DNA from: Oegoconia quadripuncta
Taxonomy: Eukaryota > Arthropoda > Insecta > Lepidoptera > Autostichidae
DNA length: 64,000 nt
Direction of reading: 5' to 3'
Assembly (NCBI GenBank): GCA_949316235.1
Contig: OX438759.1
Span: 17,050,618-17,114,617 of the forward strand
Positions 39,175-49,256 of this stretch are shown here, piece by piece. A program made the position numbers and the translations under genes. Numbering within the stretch: the stretch's first letter is position 1; every line of letters starts with the position of its first letter. The notes under the pieces are model-generated. The model worked only from the letters and a program-made list of their open reading frames with translations, searched no databases and had not been told where the DNA came from.

Positions 39175-39612
39175 ACGACCTGTTTGGTGTACTGTACTGG
39201 TTAGAAACTCTGCTACTATAACCACATGGTCGCGGGTTCGAATCCCTCTAGGGGCATATGTTTGTATGATGAAGTTAAATGTAAGTTAAATGCATTTCTT
39301 TAAATACAATGAATGTGTTAACTCAATGCAAATGTATTATCCTTATCCGTGGAAGCTTTGTTGGCTAATGTATGATGCATACTGTAACAAATACTGCTGT
39401 AATATTTATAGCTGTTTGCTTTTCTTTAAATAAATAAAAATAATAAAAAAACAAAAATACAGACATGTGTTCCCGAGTTATGGATGTTTTTTTATTTATA
39501 CGTGTATTTATTTACAAAAAAAAAATGTATTTGTGTAGTTTATCAACCATCTGGTATCCATAACACAAGCCTAGATGCTTACTGTGGACCTAGATTGCGC
39601 TGTGTGTTTGTG
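39175..39612 (+). mobile_element. SINE-C copy, split by a LINE tail
   Basis: The head GACGACCTGTTTGGTG, with box B GGTTCGAATCCC, goes to TTTGTATGATGA at 39272. The body resumes at 39459 with ACAGACATGTGTTCCCGAGT and ends AGATTGCGCTGTGTG. The insert at 39275-39458 is a LINE 3' end. Confidence 0.9.
39275..39458 (+). mobile_element. LINE 3' tail inside SINE-C
   Basis: GTAAGTTAAATGCATTTCTT ... CCGTGGAAGCTTTGTTGGCT ... TTAAATAAATAAAAATAAT is a short 5'-truncated LINE end with a simple-repeat finish. Confidence 0.7.
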
Positions 39613-40519
39613 CAAAGACATTTATTTATTTATTATTTATTTATTGTACTTCTTGAGCATTTTCTTTTACTTTAAGATTCGTTCGAAAACTGCAGGGCAC
39701 AAGTCCTACTCGCGATATTTGGCCGTATTTTTAAATACCAATATCACCATATTATCCAAACTATATATGTATAGTTGTATAAAGGTTGTATATAGGCAAT
39801 ACGATAGCAGTCACTACTCCCGGCAAATTGAAAGTGTCTACCTGATGCGAATACGGTGCACCATACTTTATAGCTTCGGAAACGATTGCCGTAAACGCTC
39901 CGTCTGAAATTCAGATGTATTGATCAGCGATTTGTGTTTAGAAATAAAACTCTACTTCAGTGCGATTGGATTTGTGTTATAATAGTAGATTATAGCACAA
40001 AGCGTTTTGAGAGCTATAACGATGAGTGCAAATTACAAATCGCATAATTTGGTTCGTTATCTGCCTTTTAAACTCGGACGAAAAACGACCGGTGTTATGT
40101 GTTTGACGCCGATGTGTATGTGAGTGTGTGTGTATTCCAAGTTAGGTTCTTATCCGTGTTCCATGAAAATCAGTTACGCCGTTTTGAAGATATTTCACTT
40201 TTAACACAGTTTTTGGTGTATTTCGATGACATCAGTCTTTCGGGTTTAAATTTTCATTCCCTGCACAGAGGTTTGGTAAGTAACATATAATGGTGAATAA
40301 GTGTTTGTTAAAGGAGACATAATATCCAGTTGGATCCTACTTGGCTACTGGAAGTTCTGCGAGAGGCGGCTCTTCCCAAGCCTACTACATCCACATGATT
40401 CGAGCCCAAGTTGCATTGTACTGCGTCGTCGTGCGCTGTAGCAAGCCGCCATTTAGTCATAAGGGGTAGGTGTATTGATTATGTGCCCATAGACCCCATT
40501 CCGATCTACTTCTAGCTTT
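39613..40519. other. Unassigned; repeat R at 40095-40290
   Basis: TTCCATGAAAATCAGTTACG, CACTTTTAACACAGTTTTTG and GTGTATTTCGATGACATCAG (40160-40230) are the complement of 46665-46740 beside the tandem array. The rest (39640-40090, 40300-40510) has no recognised gene. Confidence 0.5.
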
Positions 40520-40808
40520 TTTATGGTAAACTGTATACGCGTTTGACCACAATATCACCTGATGGAAAGTGACGATGTGGCCGAAGATGAAGCACGCGAT
40601 TTCAGTAGATGCCTAATCAACCTGCTCTTGAACATCCCCAGGTTGTAGGATTCAGGAAAGAATTACGGCGGAAGGGAAGCCTTGGCTGTTCGCATTATGA
40701 ATGAAAAGTCGACCCGCTTAGTGCAAATGTTTGATATGTTAACTGCATACGGGTGGGATCCCTCCTCACACCTGGGAACTCTCCCTACACCTAGTAGTCC
40801 AAAGCTAT
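40520..40808 (-). mobile_element. LINE-I 3' part
   Basis: GCGTTTGACCACAATATCAC, GAAGATGAAGCACGCGATTT, GAACATCCCCAGGTTGTAGG and ACTGCATACGGGTGGGATCC match 20995-21260. The ORF is broken by several indels. Confidence 0.85.
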
Positions 40809-41545
40809 ATAAATAAATAAATAATAATACGCGGGGCAACGCATTATTCGTCCGCTCGCCTGGGGACGGCGAGACGGTTATGTGGGACTCCTCCCATATC
40901 GGATACAAAAACCCCGCGGCGACCTTCTTCGGCAGTAGGGAGGACCTGGGAACGCAGAAGCGGCTCCCAGTCCCCCCCCCCATTCCCGGAGGGCATCTAG
41001 CGCACCCTAGGGGGCGCTGTCGTGCCTCACACCGCGATCAGCGTCGCGTCCGACGACTACATCGCCCCGAGGTATAGCAGCCCGCGACCCTCAGGCGACG
41101 TGCAGCGGGGCTAGCGAGCGTTGCCGCCCCCCGGTCCCGGTATGCGGCCTCCGTCTGGAGCATGACTGTATCGCAGAAAGAGACCGCTGCCCTCCAACCC
41201 TCCTCGCTCGCCAGTATAGCCGTGACTAGATACAGATCTCATCCGATCCGGCGGGGACAGATCTCGTCCGATCCGGTCGACCAGGTCTCTACGCTCGGAC
41301 TGCCACGCCGGGCAGTCCCCCAGCGTGTGCTGGGCGGAGTCCTGGTCGGACGCGCAGTGGTGGCATCGTGCCGTCTCCTCCCGTCCGGTGAGTAGGGGAG
41401 AGTGTGCATGAAAGAGCCAGGCTTTGAAAGAGCCGGTGTGATTTTCCATTACTTATCGATATTTTACCAAAGTTTAATTTTACTCCTTAAATGGCAACAC
41501 TGGATAGCTGTCACCCACAAACATTTGACAGTTCTACGACAACAA

Positions 41546-41586
41546 ATGGCCTCACAGGACTGTTACGAAAATTCGGAAGCCAAAAA
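41546..41586 (+). pseudogene. Candidate first exon of a transposase-like gene
   Basis: ATG opens MASQDCYENSEAK and reaches AA|GTAAGT, a consensus donor. It lies 150 bp inside the left end of the TA-flanked element, where a first transposase exon would be expected. The catalytic exons are missing. Confidence 0.4.
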
Positions 41587-41789
41587 GTAAGTTTCTTTGT
41601 GTTTCTTTCATCTTTTTTTTCAAAAAGGGTATTGCATAAGTTGACAAAACTGATATACAGTATTGGCGTCTATATATTTGCCGTTGTTTTGCATACATAA
41701 TATCAGATAAGCGTTCTGGTATACTGCCTTTTTTTTGAGGTTATATTGTTAAAAGCGCCGTGTTTTGAAAGAGCCAGTTATCTATGCTT

Positions 41790-41809
41790 TGAAAGAGCCG
41801 GCTCTTTCA
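41790..41809. repeat. Perfect 20-bp palindrome of the element's motif
   Basis: TGAAAGAGCCGGCTCTTTCA is made of two TGAAAGAGCC motifs head to head. Single motifs lie at 41409, 41425, 41766, 42704 (inverted), 42725 (one change, inverted), 42749 and 42922 (inverted). Repeated subterminal motifs are often transposase binding sites. Confidence 0.9.
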
Positions 41810-41855
41810 TGACACGAAAAGTGGCTCATTCAATACATCGTTTAGTTTTAATTAA

Positions 41856-42015
41856 CCCCCGACGAAAAAAGAAGGGTGTTATAAGTTTGACGTGTGTCTG
41901 TGTGTCTGTCTCTGTGTGTGTGTATGTCTATGGCAACGTAGCTCCTAAACCAATGGACTAATTCTGATGGTTCTTTTTTTTGTTTGATAACTGATGTGAT
42001 GGAGATTGTTCTTAG
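41856..42015. repeat. Common lepidopteran repeat (AACCCCCGACG type)
   Basis: AACCCCCGACGAAAAAAGAA, GGGTGTTATAAGTTTGACGT, a GTGTCTGT-rich run, and GGCAACGTAGCTCCTAAACC appear in the order known from many lepidopteran genomes. It was inserted in, or captured by, the TA-flanked element. Confidence 0.7.
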
Positions 42016-42017
42016 CT

Positions 42018-42110
42018 ATAATTTATTTATATTGCACAAAATACAAAAAAATGTGTATGTACAAAAGGCGGACTTAATGCCTAATGGCATTCTCTACCAG
42101 TCATATTTAT
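42018..42110 (-). mobile_element. LINE-S-like 3' tail inside the transposon
   Basis: The plus strand TAATTTATTTATATTGCACA, AAAATACAAAAA, AAAAGGCGGACTTAATGCC is the inverted end of a LINE (compare TTATTGCACAATTAAC ... AAAAAGGCGGCCTTATCGC at 49285-49365). Confidence 0.65.
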
Positions 42111-42160
42111 GGAGGTCTGGGGTGTCCATTTTTAATTTCATTATATGATATATGTTTCAG

Positions 42161-42301
42161 AATAGAAAGATATGTCTTCGCAAGCGTCAACAACTAAAAC
42201 TGCTAGAAGTATGGTACAAGTGCAAGATATGTAACGGGTGGGCAAATGAATCGTGTAGCCATAAAGGGGTGATTAATTTCTTCTCCCAAAAATGTTTTTA
42301 A
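42161..42301 (+). pseudogene. Candidate last exon with C-terminal zinc finger
   Basis: After the acceptor ATATATGTTTCAG an open frame of 46 codons ends at TAA (42299-42301). It reads KRQQLKLLEVWYKCKICNGW and then C, with a final FFSQKC. The C-x2-C-x3-W-x4-C ... C layout resembles the zinc-binding tail of many insect transposases of the pogo type. It lies in the right half of the TA-flanked element. Confidence 0.5.
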
Positions 42302-43112
42302 GTTTAAATTAACCTGTGTGTGGATAACGTTGCTGGTTGTACAATGATCCACATCATTTTGTAAGACTAGATTAAGTATATAAATTGTGCAGCTGTTTGT
42401 TGTTCTTAATAAAATAAAATAAATTGCTTTTATATTGTTTTTATTTTTTAAGTTATAGAGTATACGAAAAAGGGCTCGATTTTATGTTTTTAGACAAATT
42501 TTTATTAATTATTTAATTTTTGACTAAGACAAAGTTCAAAAGTTTTAATTGTTGATTAAGACAATGTTTAATTATTACTGAGACTGTTTAAAAATTGTGA
42601 TTTTCATAGAATTACCAAAGTAAGCTTAGTATTAATCTGATTTTAAATACTTAACATAATTTTAATTGATAAAAAACCGTTTAGTACCTCAAAAGTAGGT
42701 ATCGGCTCTTTCATAACACATGGTAGCTCTTTCATTGACCTGCTGCTATGAAAGAGCCGATATAGTTTTTTTTTTTAACTATTTATATAAGAGATTATCA
42801 GCGTTGTTATCCTCTTTATTTTCATTTTATAACATTGCCAATTAAAGTGATTATAAGAAAACCTAGATTCATTTGAAAATAATATAATAAAAGTGTGTTT
42901 TTCTTTATACTATTCAAAACTGGCTCTTTCATCCACACTCTCCCCTATCTGAGCCAAGCTGTAGGTGACGCAGCCTTTCCTCCCCATCCATGCTTCAAAG
43001 TTCGGCAGAACGGCTCCGACGGCGCCTCAGCGGGAGCAGCCTTGTATCACAAGGCGCTCCCGCCAGAGCATCAGCGCCCGTCGGTGTGCGTTCTGCCGCA
43101 GCACTTCGAGCG

Positions 43113-43191
43113 CACGGTCAAATCCAACCTACCCAAATATCATACCTGTCTGCTTCTGTCACCAGATTAGTTAGTATTTTTTATTTGTTTC
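43113..43191. other. Short unassigned spacer
   Basis: Nothing recognised. Confidence 0.3.
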
Positions 43192-43400
43192 GTTTTTTTT
43201 TATGCACAACGGGACAGCTCTCGATCTCAATCACTTCTGATGAGACTGAAGGTAGAAGCGTACTGATCCTGAAACCTCATCTTTTTTGGGGGACTAGCTA
43301 CCTTATTTCTGACAACCGGAACATAACAATGGTAAGACATTGGTGTTTGGTGGCAGAATTAAATAAGATGGCAGTAGCTGGCCAGGCGAACTTTTAAAAT
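43192..43400 (-). mobile_element. SINE-A copy, diverged, head missing
   Basis: TTATGCACAACGGGACAGCT and TCTCAATCACTTCTGATGAG keep the 3' end. A deletion in the GTTAAGTGAAGATGAGGTCG region and many substitutions mark an old copy. Confidence 0.82.
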
Positions 43401-43704
43401 AAAAGAAAAAAAAAACAATTATGTTTCAAGTTGACATACTCGTAAACAGCAAAGCAAGTACTGCTAACTTCCCTCACAATCGTTATCAGCTAACTTCAAA
43501 GCGACACAATACAAAAGTCCGCAGTCAGTCGCGCAACGAACGTGTCGCAAAGGCGACTAAATTGGAAACGTCGCGACCGTCGTGGCGCAACGACACGCAG
43601 ACGTGTTATTTGTTATGTTCCGACGCAAGTCACGGGCGGTGGTTTGTATTAATTTTAAATTTAGAAAACCTCCAAACAAATAACTAGTAAGTGGTGTGGG
43701 TTTC
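43401..43704. other. Unassigned; CpG-containing open stretch
   Basis: 43490-43640 has many CpGs (GCAGTCAGTCGCGCAACGAA, GTCGCGACCGTCGTGGCGCA) and one open frame of 88 codons without recognisable domains. It could be unique host sequence. Confidence 0.3.
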
Positions 43705-44215
43705 CGCACTCAAATAGAATAGTCTCTTCCCATGGGTGTGGTAAAAGGCGACTAAGGGACTTTATACCAAAAAAACATCTATTTAGTTTTGCACGTACAT
43801 GTTTAGTACTCGGGTTGGTTGGTGGTAGGGCATTTTAAATGTCCGCCTGGCTAGCTACCACCATCTTATCTAAATCTGCCGCCAAACAGCAATGTTAATA
43901 GCATTGTTGTGTTCCGGTTGTCAGAGATAAAATAGCCATGTTCCCCAAATATTTGGGTTTCCGGGTCAGTACGCTTCCACCTTCGGCCTCATCTTCACTT
44001 AACATCAGGTGTGATTGAGGTCAAGTGCTAACCGTTGTGCATAAAAAAAAACGTAACAACGGCGATGGGCTCACCCCCTGTCACGTGTGCATTTCTGTAT
44101 ATTTCATGTGAACCGTGGATGTTGTTTCAATCATTAAACTTAGAACACCCAAACATTGCTGCTTGGGATATCTCTGACCACCCCATTTGGGATACAACTC
44201 GTGACGTTATGTATG
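43705..44215 (+). repeat. LINE 3'-region repeat M, split by SINE-A
   Basis: Left piece TCTTCCCATGGGTGTGGTAA, AAGGCGACTAAGGGACTTTA. Right piece AACGGCGATGGGCTCACCCC, TGGGATATCTCTGACCACCC. The order matches 19196-19475 at about 90% identity. Confidence 0.75.
43795..44051 (+). mobile_element. SINE-A copy inside repeat M, 5' truncated
   Basis: It starts within GTACATGTTTAGTACTCGG, just after the box-B region, and runs to GTTGTGCATAAAAAAAAA. Confidence 0.93.
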
Positions 44216-44654
44216 TATGATTAGGTGTGTCATCCAGATAAACCATACCAACTCGGGTAAAAGCTATGTTATCATCGAAACGGTTTATCTTATCTTATAT
44301 TTTCGACAATTATTATTTTAAACGAGTATCATTATGATCCATACAATTACTATACACCACCGCACAACATGATCTTTATAGAATACACACTTATGGTTGT
44401 TATTGAAAATTTTTGCACTGGTACCCTCGCTTTCTCTCGCAGGGCACTAGCTGAAAATCAGTGTCTTACCGCTATAGGTGAGGTGAGGCCCATTTGTGGT
44501 ACAGATACACATACAACTCTATTATAAGTTGTAACAGTTGTACTTAATTTTTGTTTTTACTTTTATTACTGTGAAATTAGGCTACATTTTGTAAGAATAA
44601 CACTAAGCAGAATGATTGTTGCGTCGAATATTTTTGTATGTGCTTCTGTAAATG
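44216..44654. other. Unassigned; LINE 3' UTR scrap near 44440-44480
   Basis: CACTAGCTGAAAATCAGTGT resembles the LINE 3' UTR motif at 18325-18340. No gene seen. Confidence 0.4.
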
Positions 44655-45110
44655 CAAATTGTCGGCTAAGAGAGTCTCACTGACCGACTGGATCCCCTGG
44701 CGTTGCGAAGAGACGTCGCGTCCCTCTGCATTCTCTATCGCATATTTCATGGGGAGTGTTCTGAAGAACTGTTCGAGCTAATACCCGCTGCTCAATTTAA
44801 CCGATACACTTCTCGCCGAAAATTAAATTTCCATCCACATCACCTGGATGAGTGGAAGTCTACCACTGTACGTTTGTCAAGAAACTTCTTACCACGTACG
44901 ACCACCCTATGGAACGGACTTCCGGCAGCGGTGTTCCCGAACGAGTACGACATTGGAACCTTTAAGAAACGAGCCTACTCCTTCCTCAAAGGCCGGCAAC
45001 GCATCTGTGACCCTTTTGGTGTTGTGGGCGTCCATGGGCGGCGGTGATTGCTTTCCATCAGGTGACCCGCATGCTTGTTTGCCGCCCTCTCATATAAAAA
45101 AATAAATAAA
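44655..45110 (+). pseudogene. LINE-K reverse transcriptase C-terminal region and 3' end
   Basis: The frame is open for 114 codons: [66 protein letters not shown] and a stop, then a short 3' end GACCCGCATGCTTGTTTGCC with TAAAAAAATAAATAAATAA. This is the C terminus of a Jockey/CR1-like LINE (LFELIP, RT--LWN-LP, VFP--YD---FK). The intact frame suggests a fairly young insertion, 5' truncated. Confidence 0.88.
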
Positions 45111-45318
45111 TAACCGATTTATCTATCCATCTATCTATCCGTATTTTTTTGCCGTGGTGTTGGACATAATAATATGCCCAAAGGCACTTCAACCCACTCG
45201 GGATCTTTTGTGCACTTCCCCTGCCTTCGCTCTCTCCCACTGCCAACTTATAGATTTCATAACCCTTATGCCAACAGTTACTTGAAAGAGCATGTAGTCT
45301 CTGGGCTCAGGATAGGAT
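45111..45318. other. Unassigned, with TCTATCCATCTATC microsatellite
   Basis: A short (TATC/CATC)n stretch lies at 45119-45140. The rest is unrecognised. Confidence 0.45.
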
Positions 45319-45649
45319 AACCGCCTCCGTGGCTCAATGTAAACAACATTGGGTTTACGATTTGGAGGTCGCGGGTTCGATCCCCAGCGGGGTACATGTT
45401 AGTACTCGGTTTGGTTGGTGGTAGGGGATTATAAATGTCCGCCTGGCTAGCTACCACCATCTTATCTAAATCTGCCGCCAAGCAGCAATGTTAATAGCAT
45501 TGTTGTGTTCCTGTTGTCAGAGATAAGATAGCCAGTCCCCCAAATGTGTTGGGGTTTCCGGGTCACTACGCTTCCACCTTCGACCTCATCTTCACTTAAG
45601 GTGTGATTGAGGTCAAGTAAGAACCTGTGGTGCATAAAAAAAAAAAACC
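45319..45649 (+). mobile_element. SINE-A reference copy, full length
   Basis: It starts CCGCCTCCGTGGCTCAATGT (box A TGGCTCAATGT) and has box B GGTTCGATCCCC 49 bp on, the arrangement of an internal Pol III promoter in a tRNA-related head of about 75 bp. The body follows (GTACTCGGTTTGGTTGGTGG, TGTCCGCCTGGCTAGC, AATCTGCCGCCAAGCAGCAA, TTGTGTTCC..GTTGTCAGAG, GGGGTTTCCGGGTCACTACG) and the 3' end is CTTCACTTAAGGTGTGATTG then GTGCATAAAAAAAAAAAA. Eighteen copies of all ages occur in the window on both strands. Transcription by Pol III and movement by a partner LINE are expected for such elements. I did not identify the partner. Confidence 0.97.
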
Positions 45650-45654
45650 CCTTA

Positions 45655-45890
45655 CACAAAAGACGCTTACGCCTTGCGGCCATGGCATCGCAATGACCCA
45701 AAAGGTGTTTCAGTGATTACCTTTTTCTGTTGCATGCTCTGCAGTTTGAATTTTCAGCTAGGCCCATTTTAAATAAGAGGTCCATCGTTCCATAATGACC
45801 AGTAAACGCGTCTACTATGAAACGGGTTTGTTCTCTGTTCAACCTGCAGATTTTATCGAAACGGTTAAACCAATTTTTTTTTATGCACGA
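45655..45890 (-). pseudogene. LINE polyprotein fragment with zinc knuckle
   Basis: The minus strand reads RLNREQTRFIVDAFTGHYGT, LLFKMGLAENSNCRACN and, after a shift, HLLGHCDAM. The TGH------MG---CRAC---E---HLL--C series is the C-terminal knuckle that follows an RNase H-like region in some insect LINEs. It is related to 262-400. Confidence 0.7.
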
Positions 45891-46187
45891 CAATTTCGTC
45901 CTTGGCCTCAATCACACCTGATGTTAAGTGAAGTTGAGGTCGAAGGTGGAAGCGTGCTGATCCGGAAACCCCAACACATTTGGGGGACTGGCATCTTATC
46001 TCTGACAATCGGAACACAACAATGCTATTAACATTGCTGCTTGGCGGCAGATTTAGATATAATGGTGGTAGCTAGCCAGGCGGACATTTGAAATGCCCTA
46101 CCACCAACCAAACCGAGTTGGGAATCGAACCCGCGACCTCCGCATCGTAAACCCAATGTTGTTTACATTGAGCCACGGAGGCGGTTA
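45876..46187 (-). mobile_element. SINE-A copy, nearly full length
   Basis: It runs from the A-tail (T-run at 45876) to the GAGGCGGTTA head on the minus strand. About 20 bp between the body and box B (the GGGGTACATGTTTAAGTAC part) is missing. Confidence 0.93.
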
Positions 46188-46244
46188 TATATATGCGATT
46201 TCCATCAAACTTGGCTACACCAATCCCCGAGTTTAATCTTTAAT

Positions 46245-46632
46245 ATACGGGACGAGTTTTTTAACTGAAAGAAAAAAAAATAGGGCATATTAGGTAAGTG
46301 AAATAGAAGATATTGTCATAGGAAGTTCAATTTTATTTTTCCAAAACCACCATCGAATTAAGCGTTAATTGAGTCATTTAACGGTCGCGTTTGTCGCCAC
46401 ATAATTACATTATTAAATTAAATAAATAAAGAAAACTTGGAGAAAATATGAGTTCAAAATAATCGCATGATAGGACCCTTACAATCACGCCGCCGGTCGC
46501 ATGTCAAATTCAAGTCGCCGCGTCCATTTAAAAAAAAATAATAAAATAAAGTAACTTTACTAATACCATATATATCACTTATCTAATATGTTCTATTTTT
46601 TTCCTTACGTTAAAAAAACTCATCCGGTATAA
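46245..46632. mobile_element. MITE-F reference copy, uninterrupted
   Basis: The ends GACGAGTTTTTTAACTG and AACTCATCCGGTATAAA enclose long imperfect TIRs (AATAGGGCATATTAGGTAAG versus the complement of CTTATCTAATATGTTCTATT). The interior has AACGGTCGCGTTTGTCGCCA and GCCGCCGGTCGCATGTCAAA. It has no coding capacity. Confidence 0.85.
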
Positions 46633-46659
46633 AAAAATAACTAAATAGTTATCCCCGCA

Positions 46660-46770
46660 ATACTAATGTCATCGAAATACATCAAGAAACTGTGTTAAAA
46701 GTTAAATATCTTCGAAATTGCTTACCTGATTTTCATCAAACATGGCTAAGAACCTGCCCCTAGTTTAGTC
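46660..46770. repeat. Repeat R
   Basis: TGTCATCGAAATACATCAAG, ACTGTGTTAAAAGTTAAATA and TGATTTTCATCAAACATGGC occur as complement at 40140-40230 and partly at 10376-10435. It leads directly into the tandem array. Confidence 0.6.
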
Positions 46771-47235
46771 TTTAATATAAAAAACCGTACTTTAAATGGA
46801 ACACTCCACAAAACACGCACACACACACAACTCAGTCAAATTATGTGTACGACGGAGTTGTGTGTTTAGCCTTTAATATAAAAAAACCGTACTTTAAATG
46901 GACCACTCCACAAAACACGCACACACACACACAACTCCGTCAAACTATGTGTACGACGGAGTTGTGTGTTTAGCCTTTAATATAAAAAAACCGTACTTTA
47001 AATGGACCACTCCACAAAACACGCACACACACACACAACTCCGTCAAACTATGTGTACGACGGAGTTGTGTGTTTAGCCTTTAATATAAAAAAACCGTAC
47101 TTTAAATGGACCACTCCACAAAACACGCACACACACAACTCCATCAAACTATGTGTACGACGGAGTTGTGTGTTTAGCCTTTAATATAAAAAAACCGTAT
47201 TTTAAATGGACCACTCCACAAAACACGCACATACA
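46771..47235. repeat. Tandem array, about 104-bp unit with internal hairpin
   Basis: Units begin TTTAATATAAAAAA at 46771, 46872, 46976, 47080 and 47180 (steps 101, 104, 104, 100). Each has GTACTTTAAATGGACCACTC, an AC run of variable length, and ACAACTCCGTC ... GACGGAGTTGT, an 11-bp inverted repeat. The middle units are nearly identical. The last is partial. Confidence 0.95.
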
Positions 47236-48239
47236 CGTCAAATTTCTATCATTCATGTAGGCGGATCTGGAGCCACGGAGGGATGAAGAGTCACGGGTGG
47301 AAATACATATAAAACATAGTGCTAAATTAAAATAGAGCTACTAATATAAACTTAAAGTTTACAAAGTCCTTGCGCATGTAGTAATATCATCCTGCCCCCG
47401 TAGCATGACAGGCGCGATAAACGTTTGTGTCGCGCGAGATAACATTTGTCCTGCTCATTCACTTGGACGAAATATACAACTATCCCACTCTCACTCCTGT
47501 GTCGCGTGCGATAAACGATGTCATGCTATGCAGGTAGGTAACAAAGGGACTGTGTTAAAAATTACATATCTCGAAAACATCAGCTCTAAAAATATGAAAC
47601 CACCACCAAGTGCTAAGCTAGATAGACACACAGCTATGCTTTAAACTTACAACATTCCTCTTTCTTCATCGGGGGTTATACACCGCTTGTCGTTTACATA
47701 TTCGACCAAACTATCACGTGTGTTGCAATTCTCAAATTGGAAACTGGGAAACAGTGAAAAATTTCCTTCTGTTGTTACTCCAAAATAGAAATATCCCAGC
47801 TGTTTTCATTTTAAAAATATTCACAATTGTACAATATGGTCCAAAAGTGCATGTTCATTGCCAATTTTTTAAAGTACCTTTGAATTTTTAAGAGAAAATG
47901 TTTCTGATTCTGATTCAGTCAATGTAAGATTAGTATTCAATATGGTGATCATAGAAATCTAAATCGATTAAACTGAAACTTTGGAAAACCCACATACTCA
48001 TTTTTGGAACTAGGTTTCCGCCCGTGACTTCGTCCGCGTAGATATCGAAATAAATATCGGTTTTACATTACAAATAGCAAAACAAAAGACCTGGCTGTTT
48101 GGACTCAATACCCTTCGCCTCTCCAAAAGGACAATCATAGAAAAATAAACTTCATAATTTTATTCTTTACGATCATAATCCACAGAGTACATTATGTTTA
48201 TGATTTCCTTTTAAAGTTTAAAAGTAGATAATTTAAAAG
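47236..48239. other. Unassigned; short repeat at 48003-48070
   Basis: TTTCCGCCCGTGACTTCGTC at 48010 is the CCCGCGACTTCGTCCGCG motif that also closes the large element at 53210-55035 (inverted). An open frame at 47405-47644 contains no recognisable domain. Confidence 0.4.
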
Positions 48240-48960
48240 TTTATTTATGTATTTATTTATAATTTATTGCATACGAGTACACATAAAAGTCACATACTAG
48301 ATACAGGATGTACAAAAGGCACTAGCTTATCTCTAAACAGAGATTTCTTCCAGCAAGACCCTTCAAATGTGTAGGAAAAAAGGTTCGATAGGATAGACAG
48401 ACATATGTGCACTGAGAAAAAAGTGAAAATAATTAACATAATTAATATTAAATAAAACACTTACGTAAGTTTTAATTATAAAATAAATGAGGAATGTCTG
48501 TATCTTTTTATCAAATAAATATATACTTACATATAATACATACATACACTAAACATAGCGGTCATATAAATATTATAATGCATACCTACCAAAAATTTTC
48601 TATTTCTAAATGCAAACAATACAGGACTTTTAGTTAAAAGCCAAGGTCAAATTTTCTCAGACGTTTTTTGAAGATGGCGGTCACGTACGTCGTGCGGCAG
48701 GGAGTTCCACAACCTCACTGCATGCGCATTGAATGAGTCGCCATAGGATTGGGTATTATGGACGGGCGGCATTAGGTGGAGGGTGTACAGGGAGCGATGT
48801 TGTCGGCTGGATAAAGAGAAAGGCACAAAACGGTTACTAAGGTAAGAAGGACATAATGGATTATTGAGGAGATTGAAAATCATACTCAATATGCGTGTAT
48901 TGCGGGGAAGACGGATGGGTAACCATTTCAAATTGTGACGATAGCAGGAGACGAGTACGA
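48240..48960 (-). pseudogene. LINE-S reverse transcriptase C-terminal region and 3' end
   Basis: The minus strand reads IFNLLNNPLCPSYLSNRF, YGDSFNAHAVRLWNSLPHDV and R, the usual 'AVRLWNSLP--VR' end of Jockey-like LINEs. The 3' UTR then has GGGTCTTGCTGGAAGAAATC and an AAATAAATACATAAATAA finish at 48240. It is 5' truncated. Confidence 0.85.
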
Positions 48961-49256
48961 GAGAGATAAATCAGTACACAAGTACGTTTGTTTGTTGCAA
49001 AATTTAACCTAAATGCAAACTCCATTAAATACCGTTCATTAGTTTTCCCGTGATGCGTGTTCAAACAATCCCGATATTTAAAATTGTTTGAACATGTTAA
49101 GTTGAAATGCCTTGGGTGGTTTCCATGCGAACATTTTCAATGCATGGCTTTTATAACGATTTTATTAGGTATACAATGTATAGATACCTCGGAGTATTCC
49201 ATTTGGGATAAAGGTTGTGTATTTTTTTATTATTAAACTGTTAATAGGAGATATTC
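48961..49256. other. Unassigned sequence
   Basis: CCATTTGGGATAAAGGTTGT at 49200 is a short scrap of repeat M. Otherwise nothing. Confidence 0.4.

Larger units (their letters stand above)
41395..42945 (+). mobile_element. TA-flanked DNA transposon, 1551 bp, internally deleted
   Basis: The ends GGGGAGAGTGTGCATGAAAG and the complement of CTTTCATCCACACTCTCCCC match at 27 of the first 28 positions. TA at 41393-41394 and 42946-42947 is the TSD, and excision restores the R1 ORF sequence. Inside are two candidate exons of a transposase gene, a common repeat, a LINE tail, and the 10-mer TGAAAGAGCC nine times in either orientation. The TA target and zinc-finger C terminus point to the pogo/Tc1-mariner group, without proof. 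Confidence 0.82.
40825..43112 (-). mobile_element. R1-clade LINE copy 2, split by a TA-flanked transposon
   Basis: The minus strand matches 31290-32150 of the first R1 copy. The 3' UTR and C-terminal ORF are at 40825-41394, and the upstream ORF continues at 42948-43112 (complement of CAGAACGGCTCCGACGGCGC). It is 5' truncated at about 43112. This copy keeps the knuckle CHHCASDQDSAQHTLGDC, which the first copy has lost. Confidence 0.92.

Noticed and set aside
45111..45140. TATC/CATC microsatellite as a possible functional GATA array
   Set aside because: Only a few units, directly after a LINE tail. Most likely an extension of the tail.
46771..47235. Regularly spaced repeats resembling a CRISPR array
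   Set aside because: The repeats are directly tandem without unique spacers and the context is eukaryotic.
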